The notes beneath the pieces were generated by a model, which was not told the DNA's origin, did not search any database, and worked only from the letters and a program-made list of their open reading frames with translations. Position numbers and translations under genes: made by a program. From NCBI RefSeq assembly GCF_905171765.1, contig NC_053389.1, positions 744,001,146 through 744,065,145 of the forward strand: DNA of 64,000 nt, given 5' to 3'. Source of the stretch: Bufo bufo (taxonomy: Eukaryota; Chordata; Amphibia; Anura; Bufonidae). Position 1 is the first letter of the stretch. Each line of letters starts with the position of its first letter. Below are positions 45,224 to 56,526 of the stretch, in pieces.

Positions 45224-48189
45224 TATGTTTCCTAATGATGAGGACATGGGAATACCACCTCAGCACGTCTCTGATGATGACGAAACACAGGTGCCAACTG
45301 CTGCGTCTTTCTGCAGTGTGCAGACTGAACAGGAGGTCAGGGAGGAAGACTGGGTGGAAGACGATGCAGGGGACGATGAGGTCCTAGACCCCACATGGAA
45401 TGAAGGTCGTGCCACTGACTTTCAGAATTCGGAGGAAGAGGCAGTGGTGAGACCGGGCCAACAGCGTAGCAAAAGAGCGAGCAGTGGGCAAAAGCAGAAC
45501 ACCCGCCGCCAAGAGAATCCATCTGCTACTGGCCACCGCCTTCTGGGACCGAGCACCCCAGAGGCAGCTTCAAGGAGTTCCCTGGCGTGGCAGTTCTTCA
45601 AACAATGTGCTGACGACAAGACCCGAATGGTTTGCACGCTGTGCCATCAGAGGTGAAGCAAGGCATTAACGTTCTGAACCTTAGCACAACCTGCATGACC
45701 AGGCACCTGCATGCAAAGCATGAACTGCAGTGGAGTAAACACCTTAAAAACAAGGAACTCACTCATGCTCCCCCTGCTACCTCTTCTGCTGCTGCCGCTG
45801 CCTCGGCCTTTTCCTCTGCCTCTGAAGGAATGTTGGCACCTACTGCCCAGCAAACAGAGGATGTACCACCAACACCACCACCTCAGTCACCAAGCATCTC
45901 AACCATGTCACACGGCAGCGTTCAGCTCTCCATCTCACAAACATTTGAGAGAAAGCATAAATTCCCACCTAGCCACCCACGATCCCTGGCCCTGAATGCC
46001 AGCATTTCTAAACTACTGGCCTATGAAATGCTGTCATTCAGGCTGATGGACACAGACAGCTTCAAACAGCTCATGTCGCTTGCTGTCCCACAGTATGTTG
46101 TTCCCAGCCGCCACTACTTCTCCAAGAGAGCCGTGCCTTCCCTGCACAACCAAGTATCCGATAAAATCAAGTGTGCACTGCGCAACGCCATCTCTGGCAA
46201 GGTCCACCTAACCACAGATACGTGGACCAGTAAGCACGGCCCCAGGCGGAGAGCTGTTTGGCGCACGTCCTTCCGCCGCCAAGGATCGCAGGCCAACATT
46301 CTTTGCCTCCTGTTGCCTCCTACTCGGCTTCCTCCTCCTCTTCTTCCACCTGCTCATCCAGTCAGCCACACACCTTCACCACCAACTTCAGCACAGCCCG
46401 GGGTAAACGTCAGCAGGCCATTCTGAAACTCATATGTTTGGGGGACAGGCCCCACACCGCACAGGAGTTGTGGCGGGGTATAGAACAACAGACCGACGAG
46501 TGGTTGCTGCCGGTGAGCCTCAAGCCTGGCCTGGTGGTGTGCGATAATGGGCGAAATCTCGTTGCAGCTCTGGGACTAGCCGGTTTGACGCACATCCCTT
46601 GCCTGGCGCATGTGCTGAATTTGGTGGTGCAGAAGTTCATTCACAACTACCCCGACATGTCAGAGCTGCTGCATAAAGTGCGGGCTGTCTGTTCGCGCTT
46701 CCGGCATTCACATCCTGCCGCTGCTTGCCTGTCTGCGCTACAGCGTAACTTCGGACTTCCCGCTCACCGCCTCATATGCGACGTGCCCACCAGGTGGAAC
46801 TCCACCTTGCACATGCTGGACAGACTGTGCGAGCAGCAGCAGGCCATAGTGGAGTTTCAGCTGCAGCACGCAAGGGTCAGTCGCACTGCGGAACAGCACC
46901 ACTTCACCACCAATGACTGGGCCTCCATGCGAGACCTGTGTGCCCTGTTGTGCTGTTTCGAGTACTCCACCAACATGGCCAGTGGCGATGACGCCGTTAT
47001 CAGCGTTACAATACCACTTATATGTCTCCTTGAGAAAACACTTAGGGCGATGATGGAAGAGGAGGTGGCCCAGGAGGAGGAGGAGGAAGAAGAGGGGTCA
47101 TTTTTAGCACTTTCAGGCCAGTCTCTTCGAAGTGACTCAGAGGGAGGTTTTTTGCAACAGCAGAGGCCAGGTACAAATGTGGCCAGCCAGGGCCCACTAC
47201 TGGAGGACGAGGAGGACGAGGATGAGGAGGAGGTGGAGGAGGATGAGGATGAAGCATGTTCACAGCGGGGTTGCACCCAACGCAGCTCGGGCCCATCACT
47301 GGTGCGTGGCTGGGGGGAAACGCAGGACGATGACGATACGCCTCCCACAGAGGACAGCTTGTCCTTACCTCTGGGCAGCCTGGCACACATGAGAGACTAC
47401 ATGCTGCAGTGCCTGCGCAACGACAGCAGAGTTGCCCACATTTTAACGTGTGCGGACTACTGGGTTGCCACCCTGCTGGATCCCCGGTACAAAGACAATG
47501 TGCCCACCTTGCTTCCTGCACTGGAGCGTGATAGGAAGATGCGCGAGTACAAGCACACATTGGTAGACGCACTACTGAGAGCATTCCCAAATGTTACAGG
47601 GGAACAAGTGGAAGCCCAAGGCAAAGGCAGAGGAGGAGCAAGAGGTCGCCAACGCAGCTGTGTCACGGCCAGCTCCTCTGAGGGCAGGGTTAGCATGGCA
47701 GAGATGTGGAAAAGTTTTGTCACCACGCCACAGCTAACTGCACCACCACCTGATACGGAACGTGTTAGCAGGAGGCAACATTTCACTAACATGGTGGAAC
47801 AGTACGTGTGCACACCCCTCCACATACTGACTGATGGTTCGGCCCCATTCAACTTCTGGGTCTCCAAATTGTCCACGTGGCCAGAGCTAGCCTTTTATGC
47901 CTTGGAGGTGCTGGCCTGCCCGGCGGCCAGCGTTTTGTCTGAACGTGTATTCAGCACGGCAGGGGGCGTCATTACAGACAAACGCAGCCGCCTGTCTACA
48001 GCCAATGTGGACAAGCTGACGTTCATAAAAATGAACCAGGCATGGATCCCACAGGACCTGTCCATCCCTTGTGCAGATTAGACATTTATAACTACCTCCC
48101 CTTAACCATATATTATTGTACTCCAGGGCACTTCCTCATTCAATCCTATTTTTATTTTCATTTTACCATTATATTGCGGGGCAACCCAA

Positions 48190-49165
48190 AGTTGAATGAA
48201 CCTCTCCTCTGTCTGGGTGCCGGGGCCTAAAAATATCTGACAGTGGCCTGTTCCAGTGTTGGGTGACATGAAGCCTGATTCTCTGCTATGACATGAAGCC
48301 TGATTCTCTGCTATGGGACCTCTCTCCTCTGTCTGGGTGCCGGGGCCTAAAAATATCTGACAGTGGCCTGTTCCAGTGTTGGGTGACATGAAGCCTGATT
48401 CTCTGCTATGACATGAAGCCTGATTCTCTGCTATGGGACCTCTCTCCTCTGTCTGGGTGCCGGGGCCTAAAAATATCTGACAGTGGACTGTTCCAGTGTT
48501 GGGTGACATGAAGCCTGATTCTCTGCTATGACATGAAGCCTGATTCTCTGCTATGGGATCTCTCTCCTCTGTCTGGGTGCCGGGGCCTAAAAATATCTGA
48601 CAGTGGCCTGTTCCAGTGTTGGGTGACATGAAGCATCATTCTCTGCTATGACATGAAGCCTGAATCTCTGCTATGGGACCTCTCTCCTCTGTCTGGGTGC
48701 CGGGGCCTAAATATCTGACAATGGACTGTTCCAGTTTTGGCTGACGTGAAGCCTGATTCTCTGCTATGACATGAAGCCTGATTCTCTGCTATGGGACCTC
48801 TCTCCTCTGTCTGGGTGCCGGGGCCTAAAAATATCTGACAGTGGCCTGTTCCAGTGGTGGGTGACATGAAGCCTGATTCTCTGCTATGACATGAAGCCTG
48901 ATTCTCTGCTATGGGACCTCTCTCCTCTGTCTGGGTGCCGGGACCTAAAAATATCTGACAGTGGCCTGTTCCAGTGTTGGGTGACATAAAGCCTGATTCT
49001 CTGCTATGACATGAAGCCTGATTCTCTGCTATGACATGAAGCCTGATTCTCTGCAATAGGACCTCTCTCCTCTGTCTGGGTGCCGGGGTCTAAATATCTG
49101 ACAGTGGCCTGTTTCAGTGGTGGGTGACATGAAGCCTGATTCTCTGCTATGGGACCTCTCTCCAA
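48190..49165. repeat. Eight 120-bp tandem repeats in the hAT 3' region
   Basis: ctcctctgtctgggtgccgg recurs at about 48203, 48323, 48443 and so on to about 49065, each copy with atatctgacagtggcctgtt and a doubled catgaagcctgattctctgc. Because 120 is a multiple of 3 the minus strand stays open for long frames with 40-residue repeats; these are artefacts. Confidence 0.95.
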
Positions 49166-49600
49166 TTTATATTGGTTAATTTTTATTTATTTTATTTCTA
49201 TTTTAATTCATTTCCCTATCCACATTTGTTTGCAGGGGATTTAACTACATTTTGCTGCCTTTTGCAGCCCTCTAGCCCTTTCCTGGGCTGTTTTACAGCC
49301 TTTTTAGTGCCGAAAAGTTCGGGTCCCCATTGACTTCAATGGGGTTCGGGTTCGGGACGAAGTTCGGGTCGGTTCGGATCCCGAACCCGAACATTTCCGG
49401 GAAGTTCGGCCGAACTTTTCGAACCCAAACATCCAGGTGTTCGCTCAACTCTAGTGCCCAGGAGATCCAGCCCCAGGCTCGTCTCCTAGGCAACCTGTTA
49501 GAGTATTACTTAGTATCATACACTAACAGGCAATGCATTACAATACAGATGTAAGAATGGCTTGGATTAGTAAAAGTATTCCAAAGTTATTACCACATAA

Positions 49601-50038
49601 GGCTACTTTCACACCTGCGTTTAGGTGTGGATCCGTCTGGTATCTGCACAGACGGATCCGCACCTATAATGTAAACGCTTGTATCCGTTCAGAACTGATC
49701 CGTTTGCATTGCATTTTTTTGTTCATGATTATGCAAACGGATCCGTTTTGACTTACATTGAAAGTCAATAGGAGGCGGATCCGTTTTCAATTTCATCATA
49801 TTGTGTCAGTAAAAACGGATCCGTCCCCATTGACTTACATTGTAAGTCAGGACGGATCCGTTTGGCTCAGTTTCATCAGACGGACATCCAAATGCTGCAG
49901 GCAGCATTTTGGTGTCCGCCTCCAGATCCTTATCCATTCAGAATGCATTGGGGCTGAACTGATCCGTTATGGGCCGCTTGTGAGAGCCTTGAAACGGATC
50001 TCACAAGCGGACCCAGAAACGGCAGTGTGAAAGTAACC
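49601..50038. mobile_element. Harbinger-like MITE, TAA target duplication
   Basis: Ends GGCTACTTTCACACCTGCG and the complement ending AAGTAACC; TAA at 49598-49600 and 50039-50041. Interior rich in cggatccg palindromes. Sits inside the piggyBac-type element. Confidence 0.88.
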
Positions 50039-50292
50039 TAAAGTGACACATGTCAGATTTGCAAAAAATGACCTGGGCAGAAGGGCGAAAACTGGCCCGG
50101 GTAGAAGGGGTTAATGTGTTTATTTTTACTTAGCAAAAACATTAGACTTCCTGGCAACATGTAGAGGGCTCTGGAGAAAATGTATTCTTAAGCCACTTAA
50201 GCTAAGTGGCTTTCTTCTGTGTTGTTTGAGTATATTACATTGTGTATAGTAAAGCACATCATCAACATCAAAGTAACTACAAAGACATCACC

Positions 50293-52521
50293 TTAACCCC
50301 TTCCCGACACATGACGTAATAGTACGTCATGGCGGCAAGTGACTTCCCACATTTGGACGTACTGTTACATCATGGTGATCGGGCGGGCAGCTGTAATACA
50401 CTAACAGACAATGCATTGTAATACATTGCAGAGGGGATCAGACCCCCAAAAGTTCAAGTCCATAAGTGGGTCAGAAATAAAGCAAAAAAAAAGCGTTTTT
50501 AATAAAATAAAATAAAAACGTTTCAAGTAAAAAAAATGCCCCTTTCCCCAAATTTTATAATAGAAAAATAGAAAAAAGCAAAAACAAATGACACATAATA
50601 GGTATTGCCGCGTCCATAACGACTGGCTCTATAAATATATCACATGATCCACCCCGTCTGATAAACACCATAAAAAAATAAAAGCTGTGTCAAAAAAAGC
50701 AATTTTTGTCACCTTACATGACAAAAAGTGCAACACCAAGCGATCAAAAAGGTGTATGGCCCCCAAAATGGTACCACTAAAACCATCACCTCATCCCGCA
50801 AAAAATTAGACACTACCTAAGACAATTGGTTTAAAAAAAGAAAAAACTTTAGCTCTCAGACTATAGAGACACTAAAACATCATTTCTTTTTGGTTTCAAA
50901 AATGCTATTATTGTATTGAAGTGAAATAAATAAAAAAAGTAGACATACTAAGTATTGCCGCATCCATCAAAATATCACATGACCTATTCCCTCAGATGAA
51001 CACCTCGTAAATTTTTTTTAAATAAAAACGGTTCCAAAAAATTCTAACTAAGACAATCGGTCAAAAAATAAAAAAGCTATGGCATTTAGAATATGGAGAC
51101 ACTTAAACATCATTTTTTTTGTTTCAAAAATGCTATTATTGTGTAAAACCTAAATTAATAAGAAAAAGTATACATATTTGGTATTCCCGCATTCATAACG
51201 ATCTGCTCTATAAAAATAACACATGACCTAACCCCTCAGATGAACACTGTAAAAATAAATACATAAAAACTGTGCCAAAACAAGCAATTTTTTGGTCACC
51301 CTTCCCTATAAAGTGTAATATTGAATGATCAAAAAAAACATATGTACTCAAAACTGGTACCAATAAAAACATCAACTCTTCCTGTAAAAAACGAGCCCCT
51401 GCACAAGATGATCGGCAATATAATAAAAAATAAATATGGCATTCAGAAAATCGAGACACAAAAACAATTTTTTTTCAAAAATGCTTTATTATGTAAAACT
51501 GAAACAAACTAAGAAAGTAGACATATTTGATATCATTGTGTCCAAACAACCTGCTCTATAAAAATAGAACATGATCTAACCTGTCAGATGAATGTTGTAA
51601 AAAACAAAAAATAAAAATGGTGCTAAAACAGCATTTTTTGGTTACTTTTCCTCACAAAAAATTTAATATAAAGTGACTAAAAATTATATGTACCCCAAAA
51701 TAGTACCCATAAAACTGTTACCTTATCCCGTAGTTTTGAAAATGGGGTCACTTTTGGGAGTTTGTACTGTAGGTGTGAATCAGGGGGGCTTTAAATGGGA
51801 CATGGTGCCTAAAATCCAGTCCAGCAAAATCTGCCTTCCAAAAACCATACGGCGCTCCTTTTTTTCTGCGCCCTGCCGTGTGCCTTTTCATCATTTACGA
51901 CCACATGTGGGGTGTTTCTGCAAACCACAGAATCAGGGTAATAAATATTGAGTTTTGTTTGGCTGTTAACCATCGATGTGTTAAAGAAAAAAAATGGATT
52001 AAAATGGAAAATTAGCCCAAAAAGTGAAATTTTGAAATTTCTTCTCCATTTTCGTTTAATTCTTGTGGAACAGCTAAAGGGTTAACAAAGTTTGTAAAAT
52101 CAGTTTTGAGTAATTTGAGGGGTGTAGTTTCTACAATGGGGTCATTTATGAGGGGTTTCCACTATGTAAGCCCCACAAAGTGACTTCAGAACTGAACTGG
52201 TCTTCAAAAAGTGGGTTTTTGAAATTTTCATAAAAATTTTAAGAATTGCTTTTAAAATTGTAAGCCGTCTAACGTCTAAATATTTTATGAGGTATCACTT
52301 TCTGTTTTAAAAGCAGAGAAGTTTAAATTTTGAAAATTGCAAATCTTTTAAAATTTTTAGTAAATTTGGGATTTTTTCATAATTAAAGGGGAAATATATT
52401 GACTCAAATATATGACTGTCATGAAGTACAATGTGTCATGAGAAAAAAAAGTGACACGTCAAATTTGCAAAAAATGGCCTGGGCAGGAGGGTGAAAACTG
52501 GCCCGGTGGAGAAGGGGTTAA
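50293..52521. mobile_element. piggyBac-type non-autonomous element, TTAA both ends
   Basis: TTAACCCCTTCCCGACAC at 50293 and GGAGAAGGGGTTAA ending at 52521. The subterminal hairpin (gacgtaatagtacgtcatgg) matches the neighbour at 40512. The interior has three diverged repeats of atttttttaaataaaa/aaatgctattattgt type and the block agtttgtactgtaggtgtga to gttgttaacc-like that is repeated at 8746-9740. No transposase gene is present. It follows the previous piggyBac-type element by only 178 bp. Confidence 0.85.
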
Positions 52522-52699
52522 AGGAGTTTTCACAAGATTTTTATATTGATGGGCAACATTTCAGGAATGTGCTGTGCCCAGAGACACGTCTATTGGAATT
52601 TATATATAAATTACTATACACTGCTTTGTTTTCTGTATTTATTTATTTAAAAATATTTTAACCATTCATTAGGAAGCACTGGATTGAGGTCAGTTTTTG

Positions 52700-52995
52700 A
52701 AACTTACTGTCCACACTGCAAAAGCCTCGGGATAGGTCATCGATATCAGATCGGCAGGGGTCTGACTCTTGATACCCCCGCCAATAAGCTGTGTGTAGAG
52801 GCCCCGACACTCCGTGACCACTCAGGCATTTTCCTAGGCCATGTGACATCACATTTATCAGTAACATGGTCTAGACGCAGTGCAGTCCAATTCAAGTGAT
52901 CAGTTGATGGCGTTGTGCTTGGTAAGCTGCGAGGAGCTTCGGTGAGAGGTGTGGCTTTATCCAACACTCTCATATTAATGACCTGTGTATATATG
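52700..52995. repeat. Decayed repeat (ggtcatcgatatcagatcgg family)
   Basis: The stretch has a defined composition change and motifs (gggtctgactcttgataccc, ccgccaataagctg) typical of a short interspersed repeat, but its ends are not paired within the window. Low certainty. Confidence 0.35.
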
Positions 52996-53339
52996 CTAAT
53001 ACACAGAGCTTCATTAGTGGCCTAAAATGAAGACCATTTTATTATCATACAGTAACCAACATCCTTGATGTCCTTCCATCTGGCCTTGGTGCTCACATGA
53101 GGGTTACATCATTACATGCATTCCGTTCCCTTCTAATACCGGAGAGCACACCGCAGCATACTGCAGTTTTCTTTCCGTCCTGGGATGCGGAACAAGACGT
53201 CATGACCCACAATGCAAGTCACTGGGGACGGATCCTTTTTCTCTGACACAATAGGAAATGGATCTGACCCCATTGACTTTCAATGGAGTTCATGGCGGAT
53301 CCGTCTTGGGTATTGTGGGGGGTTAGCTCTTCGCCGGGG

Positions 53340-53539
53340 NNNNNNNNNNNNNNNNNNNNNNNNNNNNNNNNNNNNNNNNNNNNNNNNNNNNNNNNNNNNN
53401 NNNNNNNNNNNNNNNNNNNNNNNNNNNNNNNNNNNNNNNNNNNNNNNNNNNNNNNNNNNNNNNNNNNNNNNNNNNNNNNNNNNNNNNNNNNNNNNNNNNN
53501 NNNNNNNNNNNNNNNNNNNNNNNNNNNNNNNNNNNNNNN
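53340..53539. other. Assembly gap, 200 N
   Basis: Exactly 200 undetermined bases. The round length suggests a placeholder, so the true missing length is unknown. Any open frame across it is meaningless. Confidence 0.99.
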
Positions 53540-54290
53540 GTCATTTTCACAGGTTACTTCACCAGACACGGATATAATGTCCAAACAGTGCATTTATTGT
53601 GCAACACCAGCAACAACAAAATGACAAAATAATAAACACTTGCCTGGCTAGGCTCTAACTAACACAGTTTCCTGACTCACCTAAAGTCACAGTTCACACC
53701 CTGTGAACTCGTGCGGCTTTGTCAGCCAATGTCCCACAGCCTCCTGGCTGTACAGAGCACAGTATGCCCACTGTCTCTAGTTCACTGTTTCTTGTGGGGG
53801 ATTGGGGCTCAGTAGTCTGCCTGACTATGGCCCTGCGACCCTCCCAGGCGTCGCTGCGTCCCCCAACTCAAGGCTATATCCCAGCCTCGTGGTCCCTCAG
53901 CCTTGCCCAGCTGAGACCACCCAGACAGAGCCTCCAGGCCTCTGTCCACCAGACCAATGTCTCTTTTGGGGCATTGGGGCTCAGTAGTCTGCCTGACTAT
54001 AGCCCTGCGACCCTCCCAGGCGTAGCTTTGTCCCCCACCTCCAGGCTATCTCCCAGACTTGTGGTTCCTCAGCCTTGCCCAGCTGAGACCACACAGACAG
54101 AGACTCCAGGCCTCTGTCTACAGGTAATACACTTCCCCCTTGCTGACACCCTGGGAGGTGCTTCATGCCAGCCTTATTCCCTCCAGTTTGTCTCACCTGT
54201 GGTGGAATAGGGGCGTGGACCGCACTATCCACCCCTTCCCTGCCTCCAACCTGCGTGAGACCTGTCACTGTCTCACAGTATGTTAAAGAT
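53540..54290 (-). repeat. Possible LTR or other repeat with an internal 171-bp duplication
   Basis: ttggggctcagtagtctgcc occurs at about 53801 and 53973, and the following about 170 bp are repeated (gcgaccctcccaggcgt, ctcagccttgcccagctgag). On the minus strand AATAAA lies at about 53592-53597 in gcacaataaatgcactg. A minus-strand LTR with its polyadenylation signal is one reading; the gap hides one end. Confidence 0.4.
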
Positions 54291-54541
54291 AATACAACCG
54301 GATCCGTTCATAACAGATGCAAATGGTTGTATTATCAGTAATGTTATTATATATGGATTTGGTATACTTTTATGGGAATTAGTTTTGGTGTTTCATTTGT
54401 ATTATCAGTAACCCTGCCGGATCCAGCAAAACCGCTAGTGTGAAAGTAGCCTTAGACTGGAGATCCTTCTGCACGATGGGATAGAGTATACCTATGAATC
54501 AAAGTGCACACAATATTACCTTTACCTTTCTGTGAACTTTA

Positions 54542-54597
54542 TTAAAGGGAATCTGTCACCTAGTTTTACCCTATAGAGCTGCAGAGATTCCCTTTAA
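54542..54597. repeat. Minimal TTAA-ended inverted repeat, 56 bp
   Basis: TTAAAGGGAATCTGTCACC and GATTCCCTTTAA face each other with TTAA at 54542-54545 and 54594-54597. It looks like the two ends of a larger TTAA MITE with the interior deleted. Confidence 0.65.
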
Positions 54598-55141
54598 GTA
54601 CTCCAATCTCTCATCAAATTACTTATTCAGTACATTATCTGGACATGCTAACAAGTCCCACGACAGGCTGAATAGCACATCACAGCCACTGGGTGGCCAT
54701 ATATACTATAGACACATACAACATAAATAACTCCTGCCAGTATAGGGAAATCGTGTTTTTTTTCCAAAGCAGGTCATCTTGTGCTGCTCAACTCTACTGT
54801 ATGTTGATTCAAGAGGAAAAATAAGTGCCCCATTGTGGGTGTACAGATGACCTTTCACCTCTCCTGACATTTCTGTTTTAATAGAGTCATGCATTCCCCA
54901 TGTAATAACAATTCTGGAGCATCTATTCTTATGGCTCTGGGTTGTGCCGTTCATTTATTATGTCAACTAAAAGTAATGAATGAATTGCTATTAGCCTTCA
55001 GTAAGGGTACAGAGGGGAGGTAACCAGTTGGGGGTGTGTACCTGCACAGACTCACTTTATCCAATCAGTGCTGCCATTTTCAGACTGTGCAGGTACACCC
55101 CCAACTGGTTACCTCCCCTCTGTACCCTTACTGAAGGCTAT

Positions 55142-56373
55142 GGGTACTTTCACACTTGCAGCAGAGGATTCTGGCAGGCAGTTCTGTCGCCGGAACTGCC
55201 TGCCGGATCCGGCAATCCGGACGCAAACTGATGACATTTGTCAGACGGATCTGGATAGGGATCCGTCTGACAAATGCTTTGAAATATTGGATCCGTCTCT
55301 CCGGTGTCATCCGGAAAAACGGATCCGGTATTATTATTTTTTTGCATTTTTAAAGGTTTGCGCAAAGCCGGATCCGGCACTTCAATATAAATTAATGCCG
55401 GATCCGGCATTCCGGCTTGTGTTCAGTTTTTTGGGCCGGAGAGAAAACTGCAGCACACTGCGGTATTATCTCCATCCTGAACAGTCAAAAAGACTGAACT
55501 GAAGACATCCTGATTAGAGATGTCATGAACATAAAATTTTCCGTTCGCGAACGGCGAACGCGAGTTTAAGCAAATGTTCGCGAGCGTGCGAACCAGGCGA
55601 ACTGCCATAGACTTCAATAGACAGGCGAATTTTAAAACCCACATGGACTCTTTCTGGCCACAATAGTGATGGAAAAGTTGTTTCAAGGGGACTAACACCT
55701 GGACTGTGGCATGCTGGAGGGGGATACACAGAGTGTGGTAAGTTGAATTCGCAATGCGATAAATATAACCTGCATTAATCGCATTGCGATTACAACTTAG
55801 ATCGGAGTTCCTAATGGTTGTATTGCTAGAATTGACGAATATAACGAATATAGCACTATATTCTCAATCTTCTTTATATTCTAGCAATACAACCATTAGG
55901 AACCCAGCTCTAAGTTGAATTCGAAATGCGATTAATATAACCTGTATTAATCGCATTGCGATTACAACTTAGTCAAATTTGTGACACTGCAGCTTCAGAA
56001 TGAATCTAAGATGGATGCTGTCCTTGCTTTTTGATAGGAGGTGGGAGGGTCTGGGAGGGAGGGTATGCTGATTGGCTGGAATGTGTCTGCTGACTGTGAG
56101 GTACAGGGTCAAAGTTTGCTCAATGATGATGTATAGGGGGCGGACCGAACATCGCATATGTTCGCCCGCCGCGGCGAACGCGAACATGCGAAGTTCGCCG
56201 GGAACTGTTCGCCGGCGAATAGTTCGGGACATCTCTAATCCTGATGCATCCTGAACGGATTGCTCTCCATTCAGAATGCATGGGGATAAAACTGATCAGT
56301 TTTTTTCCGGTATTGAGCTCCTGTGATGGAACTCTATGCCGGAAAACAAAAAAAAGCTAGTGTGAAAGTACCC
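55142..56373. mobile_element. Harbinger-like MITE split by a hAT MITE
   Basis: GGGTACTTTCACACTTGCAG and its complement (agtgtgaaagtaccc at 56373). Flanks TAT (55139-55141) and TAA (56374-56376) match at two of three positions. Minus the insertion it is about 500 bp. The copy at 34399 is a close sister. Confidence 0.88.
55515..56237. mobile_element. hAT MITE, perfect 8-bp target duplication
   Basis: TAGAGATGTCATGAAC and the complement ending GACATCTCTA are inverted ends; ATCCTGAT flanks both exactly (55507-55514, 56238-56245). Interior has a long inverted pair (ctaatggttgtattgctag at 55810 and its complement at about 55880). A truncated sister lies at 10262-10706. Terminal regions share ttcgc/cgaac motifs with the 4.7-kb hAT at 29170, a possible source of transposase (inference). 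Confidence 0.93.
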
Positions 56374-56526
56374 TAATAGCAGTTCATTCATAACTTCTAG
56401 TTGACATAATAAAAGAATGGCATATCATAGACCCATAAGACTAGATGCTCCAGAATTGTTATTACACGGGGAATGCATGGCGCTATTAAAACAGAAATGT
56501 CAGGAGGGGTGACAGGTCCTCTTTAA

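Larger units (their letters stand above)
43117..48081 (+). pseudogene. hAT transposase pseudogene (ZBED-like), split by a Tc1
   Basis: The gene starts at MMKTSSKGRRRGDG (43117). It loses frame in a G-run near 43283, has a TAG at 43387-43389, and is interrupted by the Tc1 at 43603-45223. 45226-45656 continues with an acidic region and a BED finger (LAWQFFKQ, CTLCH), then changes frame near 45655 (GINVLNLSTTCMTRHLHAKH completes the finger) and again near 46250. The last piece, 46258-48081, is 607 codons: VVCDNG near residue 96 (catalytic D), CLAH near 115, a D/E-rich insert at about 268-333, and the dimerisation domain (CPAASVLSERVFSTAGG) at about 553-570. Only the 3' two-thirds is open; the whole is not translatable. 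A truncated protein from 46258 is possible but unsupported. Confidence 0.95.
40853..49453 (+). mobile_element. hAT element, 8.6 kb, perfect 8-bp target duplication
   Basis: TAGGGATGAGCGAAC at 40853 and GTTCGCTCAACTCTA ending at 49453 are inverted ends. GTGCCCAG flanks both sides exactly (40845-40852, 49454-49461). Subterminal regions are rich in ttcgggttcg motifs. Order inside: promoter-like leader, about five 295-bp repeats, a transposase gene interrupted by a Tc1, then eight 120-bp repeats. It is 8,601 bp (about 7.0 kb without the Tc1), long for hAT because of the tandem repeats. Confidence 0.95.
40512..50114. mobile_element. piggyBac-type element bounded by TTAA, with nested insertions
   Basis: TTAACCCCTTCCCGA at 40512 and GTAGAAGGGGTTAA ending at 50114 are inverted ends with TTAA on both sides (40512-40515, 50111-50114). 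Subterminal gacgtactattac and taatagtacgtcatgg form an internal hairpin at 40530-40590, and the right end carries caaaaaatgacctgggcaga, both also found in 50293-52521. Without the nested hAT and Harbinger MITE it is about 1 kb and non-coding, so it is non-autonomous. Confidence 0.85.
53090..54452. mobile_element. Probable Harbinger-like MITE interrupted by another insertion and a gap
   Basis: The right end (aaccgctagtgtgaaagtagcc then tta) is a Harbinger-like terminus. The left portion (53100-53330) has the same ggatccg-rich composition and cgcagcatactgcagttttc. The left terminus is not clear. Between them are the N run and 53540-54290. Confidence 0.4.
54845..56526. mobile_element. Fold-back element with nested MITEs
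   Basis: The left arm (54850-55060: gacctttcacctctcctgac, aacaattctggagcatct, gaatgaattgctattagcct, ggtaaccagttgggggtgtg) pairs with the right arm (55080-55141 plus 56377-56526). The right end is AGAGGACCTGTCAC in complement with TTAA at 56523-56526; the left TTAA has decayed. The centre is ccaatcagtgctgcca. It shares its terminal motif with 37359-37822. The right arm is split by the element at 55142-56373. Confidence 0.85.

Noticed and set aside
46857..47876. Minus-strand frames of 177, 182 and 139 codons
   Set aside because: They are antisense to the hAT gene; the serine- or proline-rich content comes from the GA-rich acidic region on the plus strand.
48102..49056. Minus-strand frames of 175 and 136 codons with 40-residue repeats
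   Set aside because: They arise from the 120-bp tandem repeats; there is no start context or domain, and the hAT gene ends just upstream on the other strand.
53212..53624. Open frames across the N run
   Set aside because: Undetermined bases cannot support a coding call.
53719..54210. 163-codon plus-strand frame as a possible gene
   Set aside because: Its two halves are the translated 171-bp duplication, and the opposite strand has an LTR-like polyadenylation motif. No domain is recognisable.
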